The translations under genes and the position numbers were made by a program. Below, piece by piece: positions 1 through 8,166 of a DNA stretch of 64,000 nt. Below the pieces are notes generated by a model. That model saw nothing but the letters and a program-made list of their open reading frames with translations, did no database searches and was not told the origin of the DNA. The stretch is from Lactonifactor sp. BIOML-A5 (lineage in GTDB: Bacteria; Bacillota; Clostridia; Lachnospirales; Lachnospiraceae), in the NCBI RefSeq assembly GCF_009677585.1, contig NZ_WKYV01000009.1, positions 1 to 64,000 on the forward strand, written 5' to 3'. Numbering within the stretch: the stretch's first letter is position 1; each line of letters opens with the position of its first letter.

Positions 1-199
1 GTTTTGGGGCGTCCGTTATGATCCGCATAGCGTCCGCTCTGAAACGCATCAGAGTCCGCTGGGCTCCGCAGAATGCAAATTCATCATTCTTATGCTCAAT
101 ATTCTGCACACAGTGTTGGATTTACAGAATTTTCTTCGTTTAAATTTATATTATCGTTTATTTTTTAACACTTTTTCTAGCTTTTATGGCTATAAATAA

Positions 200-244
200 G
201 AGGCGTTCACATATACGGAAATGCCCGCATTTCGAGAACGCCTC
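200..244. repeat. Inverted repeat downstream of the lanthipeptide precursor
   Basis: Nine-base arms (GAGGCGTTC at 200-208, GAACGCCTC at 236-244) enclose a second partly paired stem (CGGAAATG with CATTTCG). Neither strand has a T-run after it, so it is not a textbook terminator, although it is the first strong fold after the precursor stop codon. The rest of 1-316 holds no gene that I can recognise. Confidence 0.5.
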
Positions 245-316
245 CACGGATATAACGCAGTGTACAGGAGGAACCTAATTATTTACTCTTGGCTGCTTTT
301 ACTTGTCAATATCAGC

Positions 317-490
317 TTAGCATCTTGCAACTCCCACATAGCTAGAGGTACACCTTGTGCATGTTCTAACTTGTGTAACTGCTGGTGAAGGAACATTAGC
401 CGCTGCATTTTGCCCGGCGGTACTTGATGCTTTTCCTACATCTTTTTTATCACGTTTAATATCCAGATCAAATTCATCATATTTACTCAT
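317..490 (-). CDS. lanA: Class I lanthipeptide precursor peptide (LanA)
   Basis: A 57-residue peptide beginning MSKYDEFDLDIKRD. FDLD at residues 7-10 is the leader box that class I LanB dehydratases recognise. The C-terminal part (QVRTCTRCTSSYVGVARC) holds three Cys (44, 47, 57) and several Ser/Thr, enough for lanthionine or methyllanthionine rings. The start is the ATG at 490 because GGAGG lies just upstream; a longer frame to 520 would overlap that site. The gene is 55 bp after lanC1 on the same strand, at the 3' end of the cluster. The leader cleavage site is unclear: there is no PR or GG, and the stretch VPSPAVTQ precedes the Cys-rich part. I do not recognise the core as any named lantibiotic. 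Family assignment is firm from leader plus context; rings and activity are inferred. Confidence 0.85.
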   Translation of the reverse strand: MSKYDEFDLDIKRDKKDVGKASSTAGQNAAANVPSPAVTQVRTCTRCTSSYVGVARC

Positions 491-545
491 ATGCTTTCCT
501 CCTATTGTCCCCCCGTACACTGCAGGAAATATGCATATTTTTACA

Positions 546-1886
546 TTAATTTAATAATAATCTGTCCCATGAATAAACATTACATTTCACTAAACTTAAC
601 AGAGCTATTACAATTCCCAAACTTCCTTCCAAAAAACTATTGTCATCAACAAATGACTTTTGTACTATATTTTCAATGATATCGTAGCGAACATCTCTGA
701 ATCCATATCCTAATCCGGGATTATACAATTCCATCATTTTTTTTACTATCCTGATAATTTGCATGTATATCAGGTCACTATTCTTATCACGATAAATCTT
801 TACTAAAATGAGAAGCATGCCTGCATATCCATGACAAATTATTGGAGATTCCAGCTCATACTCATCAATGGGGCATCCGGCAATACGTTCGCTGTTTAGA
901 CAGGCAAATTCCTGTAACGATTTATCATTTATGTATTTAGAGATTGTATAGAGAGCTCCCGTTATTCCTATAGAGCCATAGCACCAACTCTGCCGTTTAT
1001 CAGAACCATCTGTTCTTTTAGCCGTGTAGCTGTCAAAGTCTAACTGTCCCGGCCAAACTGTAACGCCGTCCTCATTCCTGCGGCTGTATTCTCTGTATGT
1101 TTCAAGTGCATTTTCCACAACTTTTAAGGATACATATTTCGGCATTACTATATCTGATGCTTTAGCCAGTGCAAATATAGGACCAATTAATCCATGTGAT
1201 ACACTAAAATTAAATAATCCTCTGGGATATCTCATCCGCAGCTCTTCATCATAAATATTATCATTGGATATAAACCAATTCTCAATCATAGCATTGCCAA
1301 ACGGATGCACACCGGTGATAATCGATTCTAAACAACTGCTTACTTTTATAATAGTAAAATTTCTCTTTTTATTTTCCGGACATTTCACCAAATAAATCAT
1401 ACTGCCTGCCAAACCGCTGATCACATCGTAATAAGACTCCTTTATCGTATATATCTCTGCCAAAACAAAGTCACAGAAGTCACTTATACTTTCATAAGCT
1501 ATATCATTGTAGGTATTTGTGAATTTCTTAAATGTATCAGTAGCTAAACTCATGACATTTAAACTATATCCGAAATCAGAGATTCCCCCGCCATACAGTC
1601 CGACAGTCTGGGGAATACCCTTTTGCTCAAATCCTTTTTTTATTCTGTTTACTGCAAGAAATATATTGTCAAGTCCTCTTTCTTTTTCTCTAAACAGCTC
1701 CATTCCTTCGCTCATAACAAGAATATAGTCAGATAATATACAATCATCTATATTACCATCATTTATATCCTTATCAAGCTTACAAAAGTAAGCGTCCAAT
1801 ATTTCTATTACCTGTTCAAGCATTAAATGGTCTTTTACTATAGTGCCGTTTATTCTCTCTTTATTTATCCATCTATTATTATACAA
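546..1886 (-). CDS. lanC: LanC-type lanthionine synthetase (cyclase), copy 1
   Basis: LanC cyclases add cysteine thiols to dehydrated Ser/Thr in the precursor, using zinc. The zinc-site motifs are present (QSWCYGSIGI and ICHGYAGML), as is the SHG motif (SVSHGLIGPI), matching the Cys-Cys-His ligands and active-site His of NisC. I place the start at TTG 1886, which has GGAGAGGTGG directly upstream and overlaps the preceding stop by 8 bases. An ATG at 1922 is in frame but has no visible ribosome site. Length (about 446 residues) is normal or slightly long for LanC. It is translationally coupled to the second cyclase upstream and followed by the precursor gene. Confidence 0.88.
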   Translation of the reverse strand: MYNNRWINKERINGTIVKDHLMLEQVIEILDAYFCKLDKDINDGNIDDCILSDYILVMSEGMELFREKERGLDNIFLAVNRIKKGFEQKGIPQTVGLYGGGISDFGYSLNVMSLATDTFKKFTNTYNDIAYESISDFCDFVLAEIYTIKESYYDVISGLAGSMIYLVKCPENKKRNFTIIKVSSCLESIITGVHPFGNAMIENWFISNDNIYDEELRMRYPRGLFNFSVSHGLIGPIFALAKASDIVMPKYVSLKVVENALETYREYSRRNEDGVTVWPGQLDFDSYTAKRTDGSDKRQSWCYGSIGITGALYTISKYINDKSLQEFACLNSERIAGCPIDEYELESPIICHGYAGMLLILVKIYRDKNSDLIYMQIIRIVKKMMELYNPGLGYGFRDVRYDIIENIVQKSFVDDNSFLEGSLGIVIALLSLVKCNVYSWDRLLLN

Positions 1887-3006
1887 GGTACAACCACCTC
1901 TCCCATTCCGTTTCCTGCGCAAATAAAGATATTAATGATAAAAGCTCCCCGGTTCTGCTATACAAAAAATTATGAAAAGCTTCCTTTCTTTTAACATCAG
2001 GTTGGCTGGTTATACTATTAATAATAATGTCACTTAATAAAATTTCTTTCTCATACAGTAAATTATTGTAGTTCTCTCTGTTCACAACATTAAGAATGGA
2101 TAAAAGCCCCCCATACCCATGACATAATATTGCAGATTCAAGTTTATAGGTATTAATATTGAGATTAGCAATGCCTATTATATTTTTATAGGCAAACTCC
2201 ATTAAAGCTCCATCCGATATATTTTTTCCTACTAGATAGAGAGCTCTGCTTATTCCAATATTTCCATAGCACCAGCTCACCCTATTATTTCTTTTATCCG
2301 TATTCCATTCCAATCGCTGGAAGTCTGTAAAGTCCAGCTGTGATGGCCAATGAAATACACCATTTATATCCTTCTTGAATATCATATACAAATCTACGAG
2401 CTTACAAATAGCTTCCCTCTGACCCTCTACCACTATTTTTTTACTGTAAGCCTCTGCCATAACCATTAATGGTCCCATCATGCCATGAGATAATCCAAAA
2501 TCTATGCTTCCATGGGGATACTCCTCTACGTCTTGTATCCGATATTGGTTTCCTGTTTTTATATGCCAACCTGGCACTGAAGTTTTTTTTGCACAGCATA
2601 TTGTGACAAAATAATTCAGGATTTCTTTGAGGAGAAAATTTTCAGGTTCACTTAATTTCCTATCCCATAAATAATACATAGCTATACCAGTCAAACCATT
2701 AATCAAATCATAATGAATCACCTTCAGCTCTTCTATCTCCTCTTTACAGCAAGCGGTATAGCCTATGGCCTCCTGGCAGACAATTGACTCTAATGTTTGA
2801 AGGAATTTTCCATATGCCCCTGTCTTTTTGTAAAATATTTTAGCTGCAAAGAGGATTTCTGTCAGCCCTCCGAAGGCTCCCAGTCCTGAAAAAGTTCCTC
2901 CATTTTCCTGAATCTCCTTTTTTAATACATTCATAATAAGATATGAAAATTCCATACATTTTTCTTTATTATCCAGATATGGGTATACTTCACCCAGAAA
3001 CACCAA
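1879..3006 (-). CDS. lanC: LanC-type lanthionine synthetase, copy 2, probably N-truncated
   Basis: A second cyclase with all key motifs: LSHGMMGPL, RVSWCYGNIG and ILCHGYGGLL (two Cys and one His zinc ligands plus the active-site His). The recognisable frame opens only at about 3048, right after a stop. The first usable start is TTG 3006 (weak ribosome site) or ATG 2955. About 38 residues precede the GTFSGLGAFGG segment, against roughly 65-90 before the equivalent segment of copy 1, so the N terminus seems shortened. It overlaps the end of the exporter frame by 76 bases, which suggests a deletion fused the two genes. It may still be active because the catalytic core is complete. Confidence 0.78.
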   Translation of the reverse strand: MVFLGEVYPYLDNKEKCMEFSYLIMNVLKKEIQENGGTFSGLGAFGGLTEILFAAKIFYKKTGAYGKFLQTLESIVCQEAIGYTACCKEEIEELKVIHYDLINGLTGIAMYYLWDRKLSEPENFLLKEILNYFVTICCAKKTSVPGWHIKTGNQYRIQDVEEYPHGSIDFGLSHGMMGPLMVMAEAYSKKIVVEGQREAICKLVDLYMIFKKDINGVFHWPSQLDFTDFQRLEWNTDKRNNRVSWCYGNIGISRALYLVGKNISDGALMEFAYKNIIGIANLNINTYKLESAILCHGYGGLLSILNVVNRENYNNLLYEKEILLSDIIINSITSQPDVKRKEAFHNFLYSRTGELLSLISLFAQETEWERWLYLV

Positions 3007-4580
3007 AGTACCTGTGCAGCCTTCAGGCTCAGACTCATACTCTGCAATTTTTCACTCTTCTTAAAGATTCCTCTTCCAATTGCTACTCTCTGCCATTCTC
3101 CAATTGAAAGTTGTTTCTTTCCAAACCAATTTCCTAAAAGCACATCAACTCCATCGTCCTGCCATATGTTTTCTTTTAATTTAACATATTTTAATATATT
3201 CTCAATTTGTATAGTATTATCTATGTGCTCCAGATCCCCGTAACCTATATTATCTTTTAAGGATGCCTCATATTTCATATAATCCTGAAATACGCAGCTG
3301 ACAGACTCATAATATGATTCTTTATTAATTGTTTTCAAGTTAATATTATTAACTAAAATATCACCTTCATAGTCGTCATATAATCCTAATATTATCTTGA
3401 TAAGTGTAGACTTACCCGATCCGTTTTTTCCCACAATCCCTAAGACTTCATTCTTTTTGATTGTAAAGCTAATGTCCCGTAACGAATATTCAGATGAACC
3501 TTTATATTTATAAGATAAATGAATAATCTGAATGCTGTCTATCCCAGAAATTTTGACAGAAGAATCCTCTAAAGGGACTGCAGTTTTTAACTCTAAAAAG
3601 TCAAAAAGCCAACCAATCAGTAAAGCTTCATTCGCTATAGAGCTAAAGTATTCGAAAATACTTTCCAGGTTATTTTTAATTGAGAATATACATTTCGTGT
3701 ATGTAACAACATCCCCGATCAAAATAATTTGCTTAATTCCGCAAAAAACCAGGTATAAAAATGCACCTCCTGCTGCTATTTGATCGCACAGAAGCAATCC
3801 TGTCTGTACAAAAATTGATTTTTTTGCCAAGTTTACATCCTGCTGGATAATCCTGTCCATTAATGCAGTGTACTTTTTTATAAAATATTCTTTCAGTCCA
3901 AATATTCTTATTTCTTTGAATGCTACGCCAGTCATTATCAGATAATCAATATACCAAATATTTCTTTCATCCTTTGTTCTTCTGGATCTCATATCATATT
4001 GCATTTTTGCTATTTTTAACGTAAATAAATACTTCAAAAATGGGAATATCAGTATTATGAGTATGACAATCCATCCTGTCCTAAAATTAGCCAGGATAAT
4101 AAGCGACGAACATATGGTAATAACCAATTGCAGAATAGAAGTAAACTGTCCAAAAAAGCTTAAAACAGTTTGCCCATTTTGTTGCTGAGCCCTGTTTATA
4201 ACGTCATATATTTCCGCATTCTCATAATCTTTTAATGATAGATCAACACCCTTTTTCAGTCTTAACAATTCTATGTACTTATTAAAGTGAGAAAGAAACT
4301 TCGTATAATAGTAATTATAAATTGCTGAGAGCAGGGAGGAAGCCATATCTATTAATGTATATAATATTATCAGGTAAATAAAAGGCAAAAGACCTCTGTC
4401 ACCGGACTGCAGCTTATTCAAGATTTTCTGCATAACTACTAAAGATAAAGCTGGAAATATGCCCTGTAAAATTGAAAAGCACAACGTCACACACATATAT
4501 AATCTGCTATACCTTAAAATAAGATAAAAACATTTTTTTAGGTTAATAACAATATCTTTAATTTTAGTTTCATCATTCAT
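2931..4580 (-). CDS. lanT: Lanthipeptide ABC exporter (LanT-like), C-terminally truncated and frameshifted
   Basis: An ABC half-exporter expected to pump the modified peptide out of the cell. Residues 1-330 form the membrane domain with several hydrophobic segments. Walker A is GKNGSGKS near residue 384 and the signature is LSIGEWQ at 491-497. ABC similarity stops after KKSE at residue 510 (about 3051); the last 39 residues are unrelated. Walker B, D-loop and H-switch are missing, so ATP hydrolysis should fail unless another copy exists. The start ATG overlaps the LanB stop (ATGA at 4577-4580). The break coincides with the opening of the second LanC frame. The substrate assignment comes from the neighbourhood. 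No leader-peptidase (C39) domain is present. Confidence 0.82.
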   Translation of the reverse strand: MNDETKIKDIVINLKKCFYLILRYSRLYMCVTLCFSILQGIFPALSLVVMQKILNKLQSGDRGLLPFIYLIILYTLIDMASSLLSAIYNYYYTKFLSHFNKYIELLRLKKGVDLSLKDYENAEIYDVINRAQQQNGQTVLSFFGQFTSILQLVITICSSLIILANFRTGWIVILIILIFPFLKYLFTLKIAKMQYDMRSRRTKDERNIWYIDYLIMTGVAFKEIRIFGLKEYFIKKYTALMDRIIQQDVNLAKKSIFVQTGLLLCDQIAAGGAFLYLVFCGIKQIILIGDVVTYTKCIFSIKNNLESIFEYFSSIANEALLIGWLFDFLELKTAVPLEDSSVKISGIDSIQIIHLSYKYKGSSEYSLRDISFTIKKNEVLGIVGKNGSGKSTLIKIILGLYDDYEGDILVNNINLKTINKESYYESVSCVFQDYMKYEASLKDNIGYGDLEHIDNTIQIENILKYVKLKENIWQDDGVDVLLGNWFGKKQLSIGEWQRVAIGRGIFKKSEKLQSMSLSLKAAQVLWCFWVKYTHIWIIKKNVWNFHILL

Positions 4581-7500
4581 TCTATTTTCCCTGCTGAAAC
4601 AAAATACTTTTGTTTTTCATTCCAAGCATGTAACGTATGTCGTGCAATTGACAAAACCTTTGTTTCCCAATTTCTGTCACCGCTGATCCTGTTACAAAAC
4701 ATATGGCATAAGGATAAAAAAATGTCCCAGCTATCGTTTTTAAGATGGTTACTTTCAGATATTTGATTCATCTTTATAAAATAATGATCCAAACTCTCTT
4801 CCACTTTGCACATTGCTTGCTGAAGGAAAAGGGGGAGCCTTCCCTTGTTTTCCAGAATCCCCATATATTCCGCTCTGTTTTTTTGGAATTCACTTCGGAA
4901 TAAGTCCGGATTAATCAGCTTATTTAAATATAGCTCTGCCCTCTCCATATTTTTAATAATATGTTTGGCAATATTAATGATTGCGGATACTGCAATGTAA
5001 TCCTCGGATATTTCGTCACACTCATCTTTTGATTGTAAAATATGTAACACTAATAAGCTGTCTTGATAAAAGTAGGCTTCAACCTCATGAATAAGCGCTG
5101 CTCCTCCGTAGCGTTCACATTCCCTTTCATAGATATCAATAGTATAGCGAATACTGAATCCTTTCATACAGTCTCTGTCAAACCATTGATTAAATATATG
5201 TATGATTTCAAATGGCTTTGAAACTTGTATTCGGAATCTGATATGAAAATCCGGATCAGAATATCTGATAAAAAAGAACTTATCTATTAATTGGTTTTCT
5301 AACAGATATTTTGCAAAAGCACTTAAATGTGTCCTCAAAAAGTCGTTGCACTGATTTTCCTCCAGATAAATCTTAAAATAATACCATCCCTCCTGTCCGG
5401 GGTATAGAATCTTATTCTTATCTGGTAAATTAAGTTTGTCATTAAAGCCTTCCATGGTCCCTTCTGCGCCCATCAAGTTCTGTTTGATACATTCAACAGT
5501 TATCTCGGAAAAAAATATCCTTTGGCTGTTATCCGTTAACCAAGTATTGCTCTCTGCTTCTCTCTCTGCAGACTCCAGAATGACCCAATCAGCTGAACGC
5601 AGACTTTTTTTAATTTCAGAGTATAGGCATTGCATGCATATATCATTGAACAGATCAAAAATCAGATATTTATCATCTATACCCACGTATACCCATCTTG
5701 GTAGTCTCCATTTGTGCATGAACGAAGAAAACTTAATCGTAAAATCATGATAGTTTTCTATTGTACTCATATCTTCTCTATATAATTTCCAGCACTCTCT
5801 CTGTATAATAACATTGCCGTATCTTATCTGGGGGATATACCTGCTTTCGTTAGCCTGCAGATAATAAATATTTTCTAATGGCTCTATATGATATGCATAA
5901 GTAACCTCCCGCAGAAACCTAATGTAGCAATCATCATCCAAGCGCGTAATCATACTGTCGGAAACAGCAGCTATAATTTTATTGTAAGCTTTAGATTTTA
6001 TATAAAATCTATCATTGTCTTTATTAATTCCAATAACCAAATCCTGAAGAGATATTTCCGTCTGATATTTCTCTGGGGCAAGGTTATAATTTAATTGATA
6101 TTTATAATTTTTTTTACCACCGCTTACATTATTGACTCTTCCCTCTCTCGGCAAATGTATGGACTCTGCATACAAATATTTAGCATTGTCAATTTCTTTT
6201 TTATAAAATAAAGCTATCTCTTCTTTATATGCATCACTTAAAGCATTATAAAAACGGTTGGTCAGCTTTCCTATTCGGTTTGCCCCAATACAATGGCCTA
6301 AAATAATTTTATAATTATCCTGATCGATTTGTTCCGTGTTCTCTGCCAAAATGGCGGCATTTAATTCAAATGAACTGGCATATGTTATTTTACTTTCTTT
6401 ATGGGAGATTTGAAGATGCTTAAGGTATTTGATATCCTCATCGTCCACTACACACTCCCTTATCTGATTTTTAATGCAATACAGAATCTTATCTTTGAAG
6501 TATTTCTCTATTAATTCTCTTTTTTTACTTCCTTTATATTCGTTTCCCGTTTTAAGCAGGGGTATTTCGTAAGGATTTCCTAATCCAGCTACCGGGTTGA
6601 ATAGCTCTAAGAGCGGCACTTCAATATTTGCTCCATATTTATCAAGAAACCTTTCTTTGTAGCTAGTTAAGTATGCCGGCTCATTATCTGAGGACGACAC
6701 TATAATCAAAAAATTTGCAAAACGCTCTAATTCTTGTCTTATATTTTGATTCAGACAGATTTTCTCTATGCTGTGTTGACAAATCACGTTTATATAATTT
6801 GTGCTCTTATGTATTTCCTCCATTTTTTCACACAAGTTTTGGTATAAATCTATCCCTTTTCCGTAAGGTTTACTACTATATTCCAGTCTTAGTTCATTGA
6901 CTTTTAATAATTTCTCATAATAATTACTGTTTTGAGTATTTAGTTTATAGTCTTTTAGCTGATCCAGCAAATTCTGTAATGGATCTGTCTCTGACAGTCC
7001 TCCCCGTATATCAGTTATTAAAAACCCATTTTCTATAAGACTAAGTAAAAAGCCCTTTAATTTATCTTTAGGAACATTCAAATTATACTTTACAAAAGCA
7101 TAAAAAAGCTTTTCAAACGGAATCCAATCACTTGTATTATCCCTAATAAATTTAACCTGTCCCGTAAATCTAATCTTAGAATTTTTAAAATACCCTTCTC
7201 TGTGATCTAACTGTCCATAATTATGATTATAAGGATTTACAATTCTGTCGCCATGTATAAAGCATTCTGAATTAAATTTAACTTTTGTATTATACACTAC
7301 ATCAAAATCCTTTTCTAAAGTCTGGATGACTCCATAAAACCAAGCCATATCTACGCGGCAATATTTTTCAGCTTCTTCCTCACTGCCTGATTCGCAGCTT
7401 GTCGCCTCCCCAAAATTACCGCACCGAACACCTGCAAACATTCCATATGGGGTTGAACGTGAAAGGTATCTTATATAATATTTAATAATAGCTTCGCTCT

Positions 7501-7708
7501 GTGTAGTATTTAACTTTCCTTTTTTAATTTTCATCCATAATTCCAGGTTAGCAATCGCCAAAGCTTCACAAAAGATAGGATCTTCCTTCAAAATATTAAA
7601 GATTGTACTGGTACTGTCATCTGACATTTCCATTATTGAAAATTGATTAAACCCCTGCAAGGGAGCCCTTAAAAGAAAGTTATTGCCGATTATATATTCC
7701 ATATACAT
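4577..7708 (-). CDS. lanB: Class I lanthipeptide dehydratase LanB, full length
   Basis: LanB uses glutamyl-tRNA to glutamylate Ser/Thr of the precursor, then eliminates glutamate to give dehydroalanine and dehydrobutyrine. The protein has about 1,040 residues, the usual size, with an N-terminal glutamylation region (Lant_dehydr_N type) and a C-terminal elimination domain (SpaB_C type) beginning near GWYYFKIYLEE. RYSDPDFHIRFRI and CHMFCNRISG match the conserved Arg- and His-containing motifs of NisB. Several starts are possible. I prefer ATG 7708, because GGAAGG near 7741-7746 precedes an eight-codon frame (MDICMAW, 7708-7731) whose stop overlaps this ATG as TAATG. It is the first gene of the cluster. 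Confidence 0.9.
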   Translation of the reverse strand: MYMEYIIGNNFLLRAPLQGFNQFSIMEMSDDSTSTIFNILKEDPIFCEALAIANLELWMKIKKGKLNTTQSEAIIKYYIRYLSRSTPYGMFAGVRCGNFGEATSCESGSEEEAEKYCRVDMAWFYGVIQTLEKDFDVVYNTKVKFNSECFIHGDRIVNPYNHNYGQLDHREGYFKNSKIRFTGQVKFIRDNTSDWIPFEKLFYAFVKYNLNVPKDKLKGFLLSLIENGFLITDIRGGLSETDPLQNLLDQLKDYKLNTQNSNYYEKLLKVNELRLEYSSKPYGKGIDLYQNLCEKMEEIHKSTNYINVICQHSIEKICLNQNIRQELERFANFLIIVSSSDNEPAYLTSYKERFLDKYGANIEVPLLELFNPVAGLGNPYEIPLLKTGNEYKGSKKRELIEKYFKDKILYCIKNQIRECVVDDEDIKYLKHLQISHKESKITYASSFELNAAILAENTEQIDQDNYKIILGHCIGANRIGKLTNRFYNALSDAYKEEIALFYKKEIDNAKYLYAESIHLPREGRVNNVSGGKKNYKYQLNYNLAPEKYQTEISLQDLVIGINKDNDRFYIKSKAYNKIIAAVSDSMITRLDDDCYIRFLREVTYAYHIEPLENIYYLQANESRYIPQIRYGNVIIQRECWKLYREDMSTIENYHDFTIKFSSFMHKWRLPRWVYVGIDDKYLIFDLFNDICMQCLYSEIKKSLRSADWVILESAEREAESNTWLTDNSQRIFFSEITVECIKQNLMGAEGTMEGFNDKLNLPDKNKILYPGQEGWYYFKIYLEENQCNDFLRTHLSAFAKYLLENQLIDKFFFIRYSDPDFHIRFRIQVSKPFEIIHIFNQWFDRDCMKGFSIRYTIDIYERECERYGGAALIHEVEAYFYQDSLLVLHILQSKDECDEISEDYIAVSAIINIAKHIIKNMERAELYLNKLINPDLFRSEFQKNRAEYMGILENKGRLPLFLQQAMCKVEESLDHYFIKMNQISESNHLKNDSWDIFLSLCHMFCNRISGDRNWETKVLSIARHTLHAWNEKQKYFVSAGKIE

Positions 7709-7866
7709 TACCATGCCATACAAATATCCATATAGCGTATCCTTCCCTTAATCCCTCAAATATAATCGTCTTAAACCGATTTGAATTTTTGCTATAATCT
7801 GATTTTTTTAAATTAAACACATAATTTACATTCTTTTTTAATTACAACCTCATTATTACAGATATT

Positions 7867-7880
7867 TATACATATGTATA
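7867..7880. promoter_or_regulatory. Perfect 14-bp palindrome upstream of lanB
   Basis: TATACATATGTATA is perfectly self-complementary and sits about 160 bp before the lanB start in AT-rich DNA. It could be an operator for the cluster; no regulator gene for it is in the window. The surrounding 7724-8166 stretch holds no gene, only this palindrome and the terminator at 7939-7973. Confidence 0.3.
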
Positions 7881-7938
7881 TCCCCAATACTGCCATTTTC
7901 TTTATCAATCTTGCGTTTTATCCGGATATGTTTACAGC

Positions 7939-7973
7939 AAAAAGGCCCTGTTCATTCGAACAGGACCTTTTTT
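7939..7973 (-). terminator. Rho-independent terminator after hppA
   Basis: Stem AGGCCCTGTTC / GAACAGGACCT with an ATTC loop, flanked by A-runs and T-runs on both sides, so it may work in both directions. It lies about 200 bp after the hppA stop on the minus strand and insulates the lanthipeptide cluster. Confidence 0.8.
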
Positions 7974-8166
7974 GAGGAGTTTTATAAAAAGTATGATGAT
8001 ACTTATTAGTGGAAGGAATGCCTCACATTGCTGCAAGGCAGTATGAAAAAGAAAATTAATTGCAGTAACGTTTTGTTACTATGCATTTATCATACCTTCC
8101 AATTATGACCTCCCCATGTAAAAGTTGTGAACGTTTCGTGAAGACATTTTATACTTTTTGTGGCTA

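Noticed and set aside
200..244. Hairpin at the left end as terminator of the lanthipeptide cluster
   Set aside because: No T-run on either strand; kept only as an inverted repeat.
491..520. Ten-residue N-terminal extension of the lanthipeptide precursor
   Set aside because: It covers the ribosome binding site of the ATG at 490 and has no site of its own; leaders of this class begin shortly before the FDLD box.
7724..8166. Possible second lanthipeptide precursor upstream of lanB
   Set aside because: No FxLx leader or Cys-rich short frame is present on either strand.
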